A DNA stretch of 64,000 nucleotides. Origin: Marinobacter fonticola (GTDB lineage: Bacteria; Pseudomonadota; Gammaproteobacteria; Pseudomonadales; Oleiphilaceae). Under the pieces are notes generated by a model that saw nothing but the letters and a program-made list of their open reading frames with translations, did not search any database and was not told the origin of the DNA. The position numbers and the translations under genes were made by a program. Below, one piece after another: positions 47,625 to 56,621 of this stretch (the first letter of the stretch is position 1; each line of letters starts with the position of its first letter). The stretch is from contig NZ_CP043042.1 in assembly GCF_008122265.1 (NCBI RefSeq), positions 2,480,001 through 2,544,000 of the forward strand. The letters are read 5' to 3'.

Positions 47625-48589
47625 CACTGAACATTCGCAAATACAGCTGGCAACTGGCGCCTTCCAGCGTTGGCGACATCCGTCAACGCGTTTTTATAGA
47701 CGAACAGGGCGTACCGCCGGAATTAGAGTGGGACGACACCGACGAAATCTCCGACCATTACTTGGCGGTACTTCCGGATAACACGCCAGTAGCCGTCGCA
47801 CGCCTCGTGCCCTCCGTTATGGACGTCGGTCGCATCGGGCGCATGGCTGTCCTCAGGGAACATCGCGGCCAGGGCTATGGGGACCAGCTTTTGCGCCACC
47901 TGGTCGCTGAGGCTGCGCCGCAATACGATGAGCTCTGGCTCAGTGCCCAAGAGTACGCGATCGCCTTCTACGAGCAGGCGGGTTTCCATGTTTGTTCGAC
48001 GCCCTACGACGATGCCGGCATCCCACACGTCGACATGCGTTGTCTGGCGGCAAACCAGATTATGGCGCGTCAGGATGAACAGCTGAGCACGCCAGCCGTC
48101 TCCGGTAAGGACGACACCACCTGGCATTTCGAGACTGAACGGGATTGCCTGGACCTGATGGATTCCGTCGCGGGACAAGCGAGCCAGCGGATTTGGCTCT
48201 ATGATCGCCTATTGGATCACGATCTCTACGATCGCAAACGGTTGCGGGATATTTTTTCCCTGATGGCCCGGCGCCACCGGGTGTCCGAAATACGCATCCT
48301 GGTCCACGACGACAAACCGCTGGTCCAACGACGCCACCAGCTTGTGGAATTGATGCGGCGCTTACCCAGCAAGATTGAGCTGCGGTTGGTCAACGGCAAC
48401 TACCCGGCTGGAGAACAACCTTATCTGCTGGCCGACCGTCAGGCGCTTGCCTATCGTCACCGTTTCGATGGCATCGAAGGCTGGGCAAAATTCAGCGACC
48501 CGGGCGGGGTAAAACGTCAATCCGAAGCCTTCCAACGTATGTGGGATACGGCTCGCTCCTCGTTGGAGCTTCGCGAACTGCCGCTTTGA
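47621..48589 (+). CDS. GNAT acetyltransferase fused to a DUF7931-like domain
   Basis: The 322-residue protein starts at ATG 47621, which overlaps the roxA stop. Residues about 1-145 are a GNAT domain with the acetyl-CoA loop RIGRMAVLREHRGQGYGDQLL. Residues about 160-320 are a separate domain (from TWHFETERDCL) with the ILVHDDKPLVQRRHQLVELMRR stretch, which I place in DUF7931 with moderate confidence. Substrate unknown; linkage to roxA hints at a ribosome or translation role. Confidence 0.88.
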   Translation: MTLNIRKYSWQLAPSSVGDIRQRVFIDEQGVPPELEWDDTDEISDHYLAVLPDNTPVAVARLVPSVMDVGRIGRMAVLREHRGQGYGDQLLRHLVAEAAPQYDELWLSAQEYAIAFYEQAGFHVCSTPYDDAGIPHVDMRCLAANQIMARQDEQLSTPAVSGKDDTTWHFETERDCLDLMDSVAGQASQRIWLYDRLLDHDLYDRKRLRDIFSLMARRHRVSEIRILVHDDKPLVQRRHQLVELMRRLPSKIELRLVNGNYPAGEQPYLLADRQALAYRHRFDGIEGWAKFSDPGGVKRQSEAFQRMWDTARSSLELRELPL

Positions 48590-48604
48590 GTCAATCGCCG
48601 CGCT

Positions 48605-48648
48605 AGTGTGCCGTGCGGTTAATTCGCTGATCTACTGCGCGGCACACT
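48605..48648 (+). repeat. Short palindromic element, 12-bp stem
   Basis: AGTGTGCCGTGC (48605-48616) pairs with GCGCGGCACACT (48637-48648) with one G-T wobble and a 20-base loop. The first 11 bases with the flanking CT (CTAGTGTGCCG) also occur at 34051-34061. It lies just after the GNAT gene and before the converging LysR gene. Confidence 0.6.
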
Positions 48649-48710
48649 CGTACACCTATCGCCTGACTCGCCTTGATGGTCTGGCGATACGGTCGCCCTT
48701 TGACGGCGCC

Positions 48711-49721
48711 CTACCGTTCCGACTGCAACGCCGACGGCAATTCCTGACTCTCGAACGGCTTGCCGAATTCAGCGAATTCGGTATCCACCTCGGCCGCTAC
48801 GTCCATGATCAACCGGCGCAGCCACTGATGGTCAGGATTGTGCTGTAGCAGGGGGCTCCAGGCCATTTTCAATTCGAAGGGGGGGATTCTAAACGGCGGC
48901 ACCTTGACCACCAAATTCGGATTGTCTTTTTGTAGCCATGCCGCCCGGCTGGGCAAGGTGGCGATCAGGTCATGCTGCTCTGCTAACAGCATGGCTACTT
49001 GGTAGTGGCGGGTGAAAACGGAAATTTGACGTTTGCGTCCCATCAGCGTCAAGGCTTCATCCACCCAGCCCAAACGCTGTACATCCTTGGGGTTTACCCC
49101 GACGCCGACACCGAAACCGGTTTTGCTGACCCAGATGTGACTTGCGTCCAGGTAGGTATCCAAGGTGAAAGGCTCTCTCAGGATAGGATTGCGAGCATTC
49201 ATCAGGCAGGCGAAATACTCCGTCCATAGGGTTTTTTGGTGAAAGGATTGGGGCAATTTGTCGAAGCGGTTGATGGCCATATCCAGACGGCCCTGTTCCA
49301 CATCCAAAAAACTGACGTCGCTGGGCGTCAGTACATCAAGCGTCACATGCGGCGCTTCTTGCCGGATTCTGCGCAAGACGCGCGGCATCAGGCAGGATTC
49401 CGCGTAGTCACTGGCCATGATACGGAAAACCCGATGACTTTCCGCAGCGGCAAATTCCGACTTGGCCTGCACCGCACGCTCTATGTCCGCCAGCACGTTA
49501 CGCACTAAAGGCTTGAGCTCCAAAGCCCGCTCGGTAGCGGTCATGCCCTCGCTAGTGCGCACCAGCAAGGGATCGCCAAAAAGGTCCCGCAACCGGCGCA
49601 GGCCGTTGCTCATGGCGGGCTGGGTGATGCCCAGGTGGTTAGCTGCCTTGGTGACGTTTTGCTCACGCAAGAGTACATCGAGGTAAACCAGCAGGTTTAG
49701 GTCTACACGGGAAATATCCAT
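48711..49721 (-). CDS. LysR-family transcriptional regulator
   Basis: The 336-residue protein has an N-terminal winged helix (VDLNLLVYLDVLLREQNVTKAANHLGITQPAMSNGLRRL) and a C-terminal PBP2-type effector domain, the layout of LysR regulators such as NahR and NodD. It usually regulates a divergent gene, but the divergent side here is a 469-base gap containing a MITE-like element, with no obvious target. A TTCAT-N7-ATGAA dyad (49765-49781) upstream may be its own operator. Effector unknown. Confidence 0.93.
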   Translation of the reverse strand: MDISRVDLNLLVYLDVLLREQNVTKAANHLGITQPAMSNGLRRLRDLFGDPLLVRTSEGMTATERALELKPLVRNVLADIERAVQAKSEFAAAESHRVFRIMASDYAESCLMPRVLRRIRQEAPHVTLDVLTPSDVSFLDVEQGRLDMAINRFDKLPQSFHQKTLWTEYFACLMNARNPILREPFTLDTYLDASHIWVSKTGFGVGVGVNPKDVQRLGWVDEALTLMGRKRQISVFTRHYQVAMLLAEQHDLIATLPSRAAWLQKDNPNLVVKVPPFRIPPFELKMAWSPLLQHNPDHQWLRRLIMDVAAEVDTEFAEFGKPFESQELPSALQSER

Positions 49722-50190
49722 TCTCTAGCCCTGTAAACGGTATTCGGAAGACCGCAGCATATCATTCATAAAAAAAATGAAAACAGAGCGTGCATCATCC
49801 GAATCCATTAACACACTGCTCGCAACGTCAAATCTTGCCAACTGAGCACCTTACACACACAACTTAACCCTTTGACTGATTGTATTGCGCTATACTCGGG
49901 CGGACATGCGCCACCTACCCTACCGGAACCGGCGACCACGCTACGTTTAGCGCTGCCGGCAAGGGTGCTGAATCGTTAGTTATTCCACAGATTTTCAGGC
50001 ATCAGAGGGTGTTGCAAACTGTCGCGAACGGGTTGAGCAGGTCGGAATTTCAGCGAAAGCGCCGTTGACCAAGGAAAAATAGGCACGGTGATCGGATTTG
50101 CACCGCAAAAGGAATTCCAACGCCGTAAGGCTGACTGCTGTCGTTTTGCAACAGCCTAACTACAGGTACTGAAAGACGGCCGTAAGAATT
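49722..50190. other. Intergenic region with a MITE-like element and LysR operator candidate
   Basis: No credible gene is seen in 469 bases. It contains the TTCAT-N7-ATGAA dyad at 49765-49781 and a 154-bp element with terminal inverted repeats at 50005-50158, after which only 32 bases remain before the next gene. Confidence 0.5.
50005..50158. mobile_element. MITE-like element with 14-bp terminal inverted repeats
   Basis: GAGGGTGTTGCAAA (50005-50018) and TTTGCAACAGCCTA (50145-50158) match as inverted repeats at 12 of 14 positions. The 154-bp body has no reading frame. The ends resemble those of some IS5-family elements. No clear target duplication is visible, and family membership is a guess. 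Confidence 0.5.
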
Positions 50191-50964
50191 ATGGATACCA
50201 CTACAATCGTCATCTTTTTCGCTGTTATCGTCCTGTTGTCGATTGCCGCGATTGTCTTCACTCAGGCGCGGGAACGAGCGAAAATAGATCGCGCCCGGCG
50301 GGTAAAAGCCCTTGAGGACAGTTATCGCCTAAGCCGTCGACTGCTGGAGGAACTACCCCCGCAATATTTGACACGCGATCTGAAGTCGATCCTGCTTATG
50401 CGGGGAGAGGAAGTCTGCCGCGAACTCGAGCCTCTAAAGAGCAACCTCCCGGTTAGCCAATGGAAAGCCGAAATCCAGACCCGCAGACAGCAGATGGAAG
50501 ACGGAGCCGATGAGCGCTCGCCCCAGCGCATCGAAACGCCGGCTCGGGCTAATGAAGTCAAAGGCCTGTTGCAGACTTTGTTCAAAGTTGTCGAAGGCAT
50601 GCAAAAGCGCAACCGGCTAGACAGCAAACTGGCGCGCAAGAACATGAAGCTGATCCTGTTCCTGATCCACAAAACCCAGGCCGATCTGCATGTCTCCCAG
50701 GCCAGAGAACACACTCGCGAGCAGCAGTACCGCAAAGCCATACACGCCTACCACTTAGCGTCGACCGAGCTGGGTAAGGCGAAAGACAACCCGATGGCGC
50801 TGAAGGCGGTCAAGAGCTTCAGAACGCGCATCAAGGAACTCGAAAGTGTGCTTGCGGGCGAAAGCCCGAAAACCGAGGATGAAGAAAAGCATCGCCTGAA
50901 CAAGGAATGGGATTCATTCCTCCACGACGAGGAATGGAAAAAGAAAGCGGACTACGACGAGTAA
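50191..50964 (+). CDS. Membrane-anchored helical protein, unknown function
   Basis: The 257-residue protein has one N-terminal transmembrane helix (about 5-25) followed by a long charged, mostly helical cytoplasmic part. Segments such as EQQYRKAIHAYHLASTELGKA look like a TPR-style helical pair (about 185-215), and the C-terminus is strongly charged (KTEDEEKHRLNKEWD). I do not recognise the family. It precedes the hybrid histidine kinase gene by 25 bases, so the two are likely cotranscribed and it may be a partner of that signalling pathway. Confidence 0.8.
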   Translation: MDTTTIVIFFAVIVLLSIAAIVFTQARERAKIDRARRVKALEDSYRLSRRLLEELPPQYLTRDLKSILLMRGEEVCRELEPLKSNLPVSQWKAEIQTRRQQMEDGADERSPQRIETPARANEVKGLLQTLFKVVEGMQKRNRLDSKLARKNMKLILFLIHKTQADLHVSQAREHTREQQYRKAIHAYHLASTELGKAKDNPMALKAVKSFRTRIKELESVLAGESPKTEDEEKHRLNKEWDSFLHDEEWKKKADYDE

Positions 50965-50989
50965 GGTCCGGACAAGGATTGTTTGAACC

Positions 50990-53323
50990 GTGAGCATGCC
51001 CTTCACTAAACGCCTGTCTTTCCGGCTGACCCGTAGCACGGTTCTGTTGGCGATGCTTTTGGGCATTCTGCTCAACATGTTCCAGGTTACCCTGGATTAC
51101 TTTCACGCACGCAAGAGTATGGACGAGGAAATCCGGGCGCTGATGGACATCAGTTACAGCCCGGCCTCCCAAATCGCCTATAACATCGATACGCGACTGG
51201 CTAAGGAATTGCTGGACGGCCTGCTACGCCATCCGGCCATCGTCGATGCCCGTATCGCCGACCCCGATGGCCGCATCCTCGCGGCTTCGAACCGCCAATC
51301 CAGCGACTCCCGCTACCGGGTGCTAAGCGACTTCCTGTTCGGCCCCAACCGGGAGTACAGCGAGAATCTTCGCGTTCCCCAACTGGAAGAGATTCCGCTG
51401 GGCCGGTTAGAAGTGCGCATCGACACCCATCATTACGGCACAGCGTTTATCAGTCGCGCAACCAACACGTTGATCAGCGGCTTCATTAAGAGTCTGGTGC
51501 TGAGCATCATTCTGCTGTTCATTTTTTACTTTATTCTGACCAAACCCCTGCTGAGGGTGATCCAGTCGCTACGCGAGGTCGAACCTAAGGCTCCGGAAAA
51601 AATGCGGCTGCCCGTTCCAGCGAAGCACGATGATGACGAGATCGGCCAGATGGTCGGCATTATCAACCAGCACTTGGATACGATCGACAACAGCCTCGAC
51701 CAGGTTCGGCTTGCCGAGAGCAAGATGAAGCATTATTCCTCCAAACTGGAACGCGAGGTGGAGGACCGAACCCGGGAAATTTCGGAAAAGAACGAGGCCC
51801 TGCAGCGAGGTAACCGGGCTCTGATCAAGACCAAGGAAGATGCCGTCCACCGCGCCCGCAGCCGCGCCAACTTCTTGGCCAGCATGAGCCACGAGATTCG
51901 CACTCCCCTCAACGGCGTGCTGGGCATGCTCAATCTCGCCCTCGAAGGCGAGCTCGAAGGCAGCCAGCGCAACCGTCTTGAAATCGCTTACAACGCCGGT
52001 CAAAGTCTGCTGAGCCTCCTTAACGACATCCTCGACATTTCCAAGGTCGAAGCGGGCAAGTTGAGCCTGGAGGCGATCGAGTTCAGCCTTAGGGATGTCA
52101 TCGAAGAGTGTGCAACCCTGCTGAGCCAGCAAGCGCGAAACAGACAGATCGAACTGGTCATCGACCTTGATCCGGCGCTACCGGAAATCTATCAGGGCGA
52201 TCCCACGCGCGTGCGCCAGATCGTCAACAACCTTCTGGGCAATGGTATTAAGTTCACCGAATCGGGCGAGGTGCGGATTCGCGCCCGCAATCAGAATGGC
52301 GAAACGCGGATTGATGTGATCGATACCGGCATCGGCATGGCTGAAGATACCCTGCGGCGGATTTTCTCGCCGTTTTCTCAGGGCAAAGCCGATACCACCC
52401 GGCGTTACGGCGGTACGGGGCTTGGTCTGACGCTATGCCGGCAGCTGGTCGAACGCATGCACGGTCAGATCAGCGTGGAATCCCGCGAGAACAAGGGCAC
52501 CCACTTTACCGTGATATTGCCCATGCCGGTCCGAGCACCGGCACGCGCTGCAGACTTCACCTCACCAGCCTTAAAGGAGTTTGGTGTCGCCCTCGATATT
52601 TCCCATGCCAATCCGCATCGATTGCCTCTGGAACGCCAGCTTCAGGCTTGGAATATTCCGGTTCTCGAGCCGGATGCAGAAGCACCGAGCGCGTATCTCT
52701 GCGAGACAACCGCCTGGACCCGTGGCGCACTCACCGATCGCCGCCTGCCCTGCCCGTTGATTCTGCTCGGCGAACCCCAGCAATCGATCCGGTCGGTATC
52801 AGGAAGCGAGCTACGCGTTGTGACGCTGCCTCTACGCCGAAGCCAGCTTGAGGAAGTGCTGAACGTAGCGACCGGCGGTACGGCGAAAGTCCGCGATGGA
52901 GGTGAGGAAGCCATTTCCCAGCCGAGCGAAGGCCTGAGCATCCTGTTGGTGGAAGACAACCGGGTGAATCAGATCGTTGCCAGCAGTATGCTGCGCAAGC
53001 TGGGCTACCGGGTAGATTTGGCGGAAAACGGTGAACGAGCCATCTCCGCCCTCAATCACAGCCGCTACGATATCGTGCTGATGGATTGCCAGATGCCGGT
53101 GCTTGACGGCTACGAAGCGACTGAACGCATCCGTCGCAATCCGGCTTGGCGTGAGCTTCCCATCATCGCGGTCACGGCGAACGTCATGCAGGGCGATAAG
53201 GACGACTGTCTTGCCGTCGGCATGAACGACTACATCACAAAACCCTACAACAAGCACGAGCTGCAAAACATTATCGAGCGCTGGGCCGCCAACGGCGGCA
53301 CACGCAGCCGAGACCCGGAATAG
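50990..53323 (+). CDS. Hybrid sensor histidine kinase with receiver domain
   Basis: The 777-residue protein (GTG start; ATG at 50996 is possible) has two membrane helices (about 18-39 and 161-183) flanking a periplasmic sensor domain, a HAMP region, a dimerization domain with the phospho-acceptor His301 (MSHEIRTPLNG), and an ATPase with N, G1 (DTGIGM near 445) and G2 (GGTGLGL) boxes. A C-terminal receiver (about 650-770) carries Asp699 in LMDCQMP. An intervening region (about 530-640) is a degenerate receiver-like segment. No HPt domain is fused, so a separate HPt protein or response regulator would be needed. Confidence 0.94.
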   Translation: MSMPFTKRLSFRLTRSTVLLAMLLGILLNMFQVTLDYFHARKSMDEEIRALMDISYSPASQIAYNIDTRLAKELLDGLLRHPAIVDARIADPDGRILAASNRQSSDSRYRVLSDFLFGPNREYSENLRVPQLEEIPLGRLEVRIDTHHYGTAFISRATNTLISGFIKSLVLSIILLFIFYFILTKPLLRVIQSLREVEPKAPEKMRLPVPAKHDDDEIGQMVGIINQHLDTIDNSLDQVRLAESKMKHYSSKLEREVEDRTREISEKNEALQRGNRALIKTKEDAVHRARSRANFLASMSHEIRTPLNGVLGMLNLALEGELEGSQRNRLEIAYNAGQSLLSLLNDILDISKVEAGKLSLEAIEFSLRDVIEECATLLSQQARNRQIELVIDLDPALPEIYQGDPTRVRQIVNNLLGNGIKFTESGEVRIRARNQNGETRIDVIDTGIGMAEDTLRRIFSPFSQGKADTTRRYGGTGLGLTLCRQLVERMHGQISVESRENKGTHFTVILPMPVRAPARAADFTSPALKEFGVALDISHANPHRLPLERQLQAWNIPVLEPDAEAPSAYLCETTAWTRGALTDRRLPCPLILLGEPQQSIRSVSGSELRVVTLPLRRSQLEEVLNVATGGTAKVRDGGEEAISQPSEGLSILLVEDNRVNQIVASSMLRKLGYRVDLAENGERAISALNHSRYDIVLMDCQMPVLDGYEATERIRRNPAWRELPIIAVTANVMQGDKDDCLAVGMNDYITKPYNKHELQNIIERWAANGGTRSRDPE

Positions 53324-53447
53324 TCGCTCAGGACTTTAGCGCATTGCGCCGTGAATGGTCTGGCCCCCATCCGGAGCCCTTGGCAAAACCCAGCGCCGGA
53401 CGTGGGCCCTGCCTGGCTGCCAGAGACCCTAGAGTTTCCTTATTACC

Positions 53448-53912
53448 CTAGGGCAACCGATCCAGCAGGGACTGTAGCGACGCCCTTAAATTCCGCGCCT
53501 GTGCCAGTTCCAAACCGCTACGGCACAGCAGAGCCCCGGGGATTTCCAGCGCCCGCTCTCGCAACTGTCTTCCCTCGCCGGTCAAACGGACCGTAACGAT
53601 CCTTTCGTCGTCTACACGACGCGTGCGGGTGAGCAAACCTCGCGCTTCGAGCCGCTTGAGCAGTGGTGTCAGGGTGCCGGAATCAAGCCTCAGACGCCGC
53701 CCCAGCCAAGACACGCTGATGACCTCCTCCGCTTCATTCGCCACCGGGGCAGCTCGATCCGCTTCCCACAACACGAGCATGACCAAATACTGTGGATAGG
53801 TCAGCCCAAGCGCATCCAGCAACGGCCGGTATAGTCCTGTCATCGCCCGGTTTGCGGCGTACAGGGCAAAACAGACCTGATTATCGAGCGCCAGCGGGTC
53901 GTCGCTGTTCAT
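53448..53912 (-). CDS. ohrR: OhrR-type MarR-family redox regulator
   Basis: The 154-residue protein (ATG 53912) is a MarR winged-helix repressor with the peroxide-sensing Cys14 in LDNQVCFALYAANRAM and the DNA-reading helix SGTLTPLLKRLEARGL, as in OhrR. Only one further cysteine is near the C-terminus (LLCRSGLE), so it could be a two-Cys OhrR. It follows the glutathione peroxidase gene by 45 bases and probably represses it and itself; no ohr gene is nearby. Confidence 0.88.
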   Translation of the reverse strand: MNSDDPLALDNQVCFALYAANRAMTGLYRPLLDALGLTYPQYLVMLVLWEADRAAPVANEAEEVISVSWLGRRLRLDSGTLTPLLKRLEARGLLTRTRRVDDERIVTVRLTGEGRQLRERALEIPGALLCRSGLELAQARNLRASLQSLLDRLP

Positions 53913-53957
53913 AATTGACTCTTCGTTTGTGGCCGGCTTCCCGTCCACAGCCGACAC

Positions 53958-54443
53958 CTAAAGAAGTTTCTCGATGTCCTTGCGAATGGCCTCGGGTTTT
54001 GCCGTCGGCGGGTAGCGCTTAACCACAGCACCCTTCGGATCGACCAGGAACTTGGTGAAGTTCCACTTGATCTTCTCCGACCCCATAACCCCCTTTGCCT
54101 CGCCTTTGAGAAACCGGTATAGCGGGTGGGCGTTCGGGCCATTGACCTCGATTTTGGCGAACATGGGAAAGTCCACACCGTAGTTGAGGCTACAGAACTG
54201 GCTGATCTCGTCATCGGAGCCCGGATCTTGGCTCATGAACTGATTACAGGGAAAGCCCAGGACCTCGAAATGCTCTCCGCCCAAATCTTGGTGTAGCTTT
54301 TGAAGCCCATCAAACTGGGGCGTGAAGCCACATTTGCTCGCCGTGTTAACGATCAGGAGTACCTTACCCCGATAGTCGCCAAGGATTCGGCTTTCGCCTT
54401 TGATGTCTTTAACTTCGATGTCGTACAAAGCCTGCGCAGACAT
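53958..54443 (-). CDS. Glutathione peroxidase (Cys type)
   Basis: The 161-residue protein (ATG 54443 with AGGAGAGAGG upstream) has peroxidatic Cys38 in VNTASKCGFTPQ, the GFPCNQF motif and the KWNFTKFLVD block of the family. Cys in place of selenocysteine is usual in bacteria; such enzymes often use thioredoxin rather than glutathione. It removes lipid and organic hydroperoxides, which suits the OhrR-type gene downstream. Palindromes in its promoter are candidate OhrR sites. Confidence 0.93.
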   Translation of the reverse strand: MSAQALYDIEVKDIKGESRILGDYRGKVLLIVNTASKCGFTPQFDGLQKLHQDLGGEHFEVLGFPCNQFMSQDPGSDDEISQFCSLNYGVDFPMFAKIEVNGPNAHPLYRFLKGEAKGVMGSEKIKWNFTKFLVDPKGAVVKRYPPTAKPEAIRKDIEKLL

Positions 54444-54510
54444 AAGCCTCTCTCCTGAGCTCTGCCGAGAAAATGTCCCGCACTTGCTCAAACGGGCCGG
54501 GACATATTTT

Positions 54511-54531
54511 TGTAAATTGTATTGTGCACAA
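54511..54531 (-). promoter_or_regulatory. Candidate OhrR operator in the gpx promoter
   Basis: TTGTGCACAA (54522-54531) is a perfect palindrome, next to TGTAAATTGTA (54511-54521), whose minus strand contains TACAATT, the core of known OhrR operators. It lies about 70-90 bases before the gpx start codon, where the promoter should be. Confidence 0.45.
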
Positions 54532-54576
54532 CCAAAATAGATTAACAAGCATTGAAATCCGCCTGGCCCGCCAGGA

Positions 54577-55245
54577 CTAATCGACGGTCATCGAAAGGAT
54601 TCGACTGATATGAGCCAACGGTCGCCCGCATTGAGATTGCCACTCGATGAAAGCATCGTTGACCTTTTGCCTATCCGCTTTGCGGCTTGGCTTTCCGTCC
54701 ACAGCGTCGCTGGCGATCAAGGCAGCTATGACATCATCGGTCAGCAGGAACGTATCGCGACCGGCGAGACGCAAAAATCGGGCACCGGATTGCCCGCCCA
54801 TACGCTGGAAACGTTTGCCCAGCCAAGCCCATAAGCCGAACAGATCGCTGTCTGGCCAAGCCGCGATAACCTGACCAAACCCGCCTTCAGCTTTACTGAT
54901 TCGATGCATCTCTCCAGCATTGGCCGGAATGGTCCGCAACTTGCCCCAGTGCCGAATCAAGGCTCGATTCTGCATCGCCTGTTCCAACTGCTCTTCAGAT
55001 AGCAGCATGAGCTTTTCCGGCTCGAACCCCCAAAAGTACGTTTCGAAAGCCGGCCAGCGGTCGTTGATGACGCTATGTTTCATACCGGCCTGGAATATCC
55101 GTCGCGTCATCGCTGACAGAAGCTCCCGGTCAGGCCTATTCGCAACCTCTTGCGTGGAAAGAACCGCCGGCATGAGCCCGGCTAGCGCCTCCGGCCCTCC
55201 GACCCGGGCTGCGGCGCGATCTTCGATCACCTGAAAAGCGAGCAT
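54577..55245 (-). CDS. DNA-3-methyladenine glycosylase I-like protein
   Basis: The 222-residue protein (ATG 55245, AAGGAAG upstream) aligns with the Tag/COG2818 family through RRIFQAG, RWPAFETYFWGF and NRALIRHWGKLRTI. It excises 3-methyladenine in the family. E. coli Tag uses Cys4, His17, His175 and Cys179 to hold a zinc that snaps the termini together. Here the N-terminus has no Cys and only one Cys is found near the C-terminus, so the zinc site seems absent. The activity is therefore probable but not certain. Confidence 0.8.
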   Translation of the reverse strand: MLAFQVIEDRAAARVGGPEALAGLMPAVLSTQEVANRPDRELLSAMTRRIFQAGMKHSVINDRWPAFETYFWGFEPEKLMLLSEEQLEQAMQNRALIRHWGKLRTIPANAGEMHRISKAEGGFGQVIAAWPDSDLFGLWAWLGKRFQRMGGQSGARFLRLAGRDTFLLTDDVIAALIASDAVDGKPSRKADRQKVNDAFIEWQSQCGRPLAHISRILSMTVD

Positions 55246-55380
55246 GACGTCTTCCTTCACTCATTTTTTCGGCATTGTGCCACTTTTCATCACAATTCAG
55301 CAGGGCTACGCCCTTTCTACCGTGTGCGGGCTTTAGCTAGAATAACCGCCTTAACACTGAGCATCGGGAAACGCGCCATC

Positions 55381-56595
55381 ATGCAGAATTACAAGAAGTC
55401 GTCGAAACTGGATAACGTGTGCTATGAGATTCGTGGTCCGGTTTTGCGCGAGGCGCGTCGCATGGAGGAAGAAGGCCATCGCGTTCTCAAGCTCAACATT
55501 GGCAATCCCGCTGCTTTCGAGCTGGACGTTCCCGAAGAGATCCAGCAGGACGTGATCTACAACATGCCCGCAGCCCAGGGCTATGTGGAATCCAAAGGGC
55601 TGTTCTCTGCACGCAAGGCGGTAATGCATTATTGCCAGCAACGCGGCATCGACAAGGTGGATATCGATGATATCTATCTGGGCAACGGTGTCAGCGAGAT
55701 GATCGTCCTCTCCATGCAAGCGCTGCTGAACACCGGCGACGAGGTGTTGGTCCCCGCCCCCGACTATCCGCTCTGGACTGCTGCAATTACGCTCTCCAGC
55801 GGCAAACCCGTGCACTATCATTGCGATGAAGCTCAGGACTGGTTCCCGGATATCGACGATATCAAAAGCAAGCTGACCTCGCGCACGCGGGCCATCGTGT
55901 TGATCAATCCCAACAACCCGACCGGCGCGGTCTATCCGAAGGAATTGCTGGAGCAGGTGATTGAACTGGCCCGCCAGCACAACCTGATTATCCTGTCCGA
56001 CGAGATCTACGACAAGATCCTTTACGACGGCGTCGAACACGTTCCCACCGCTTCCCTGGCGGACGATGTGCTGTTCTTTACCTACAACGGCCTATCCAAG
56101 AACTACCGGGCGGCTGGCTACCGCTCCGGCTGGATGATCATCAGCGGTGCCAAGCACAAGGCACGTGATCTGATTGAAGGGATTGAAATGCTGGCCTCCA
56201 TGCGCTTGTGCTCGAACGTGCCTGCACAATTGGCCATCCAAACCGCGCTAGGCGGCTACCAGTCGATCAACGACCTCGTGGTCCCGGGCGGGCGGCTCTA
56301 TGAGCAACGTCAGACTGCGTGGGAAATGCTCAACGACATCCCCGGCATTAGTTGCGTGAAGCCGATGGGCGCATTGTATATGTTCCCCAAGTTGGACCCG
56401 AAGCGCTACCCGATCCATAACGACGAGAAGATGGTCCTCGACCTATTGCTGCAGGAGCGCATTTTGCTGGTCCAGGGTTCGGCGTTCAATATCGAAGATA
56501 AGCAGCACCTGCGCGTGGTCTTTCTGCCACGGGTCGATACCCTTGAGGATGCCGTTAAACGGCTGGCCTACTTCCTGTCGACCTATCAGCAGTAA
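55381..56595 (+). CDS. alaA: Alanine aminotransferase (class I/II)
   Basis: The 404-residue PLP enzyme matches E. coli AlaA (405) in length and start (MQNYKKSSKLDNVCYEIRGP). The PLP lysine is Lys240 in YNGLSKNYRAAGYR, and NPNNPTGAVY and DEIYDKILYDG hold the cofactor. It makes alanine from pyruvate and glutamate. An in-frame extension to 55324 lacks support. It starts a plus-strand block with a hypothetical gene and htpX. Confidence 0.95.
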   Translation: MQNYKKSSKLDNVCYEIRGPVLREARRMEEEGHRVLKLNIGNPAAFELDVPEEIQQDVIYNMPAAQGYVESKGLFSARKAVMHYCQQRGIDKVDIDDIYLGNGVSEMIVLSMQALLNTGDEVLVPAPDYPLWTAAITLSSGKPVHYHCDEAQDWFPDIDDIKSKLTSRTRAIVLINPNNPTGAVYPKELLEQVIELARQHNLIILSDEIYDKILYDGVEHVPTASLADDVLFFTYNGLSKNYRAAGYRSGWMIISGAKHKARDLIEGIEMLASMRLCSNVPAQLAIQTALGGYQSINDLVVPGGRLYEQRQTAWEMLNDIPGISCVKPMGALYMFPKLDPKRYPIHNDEKMVLDLLLQERILLVQGSAFNIEDKQHLRVVFLPRVDTLEDAVKRLAYFLSTYQQ

Positions 56596-56621
56596 CTCAC
56601 CGGATCGGCAACGGTACACGT

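Noticed and set aside
49880..50068. 62-codon open frame upstream of the unknown membrane protein
   Set aside because: It runs into the MITE-like element and has no ribosome site or protein features.
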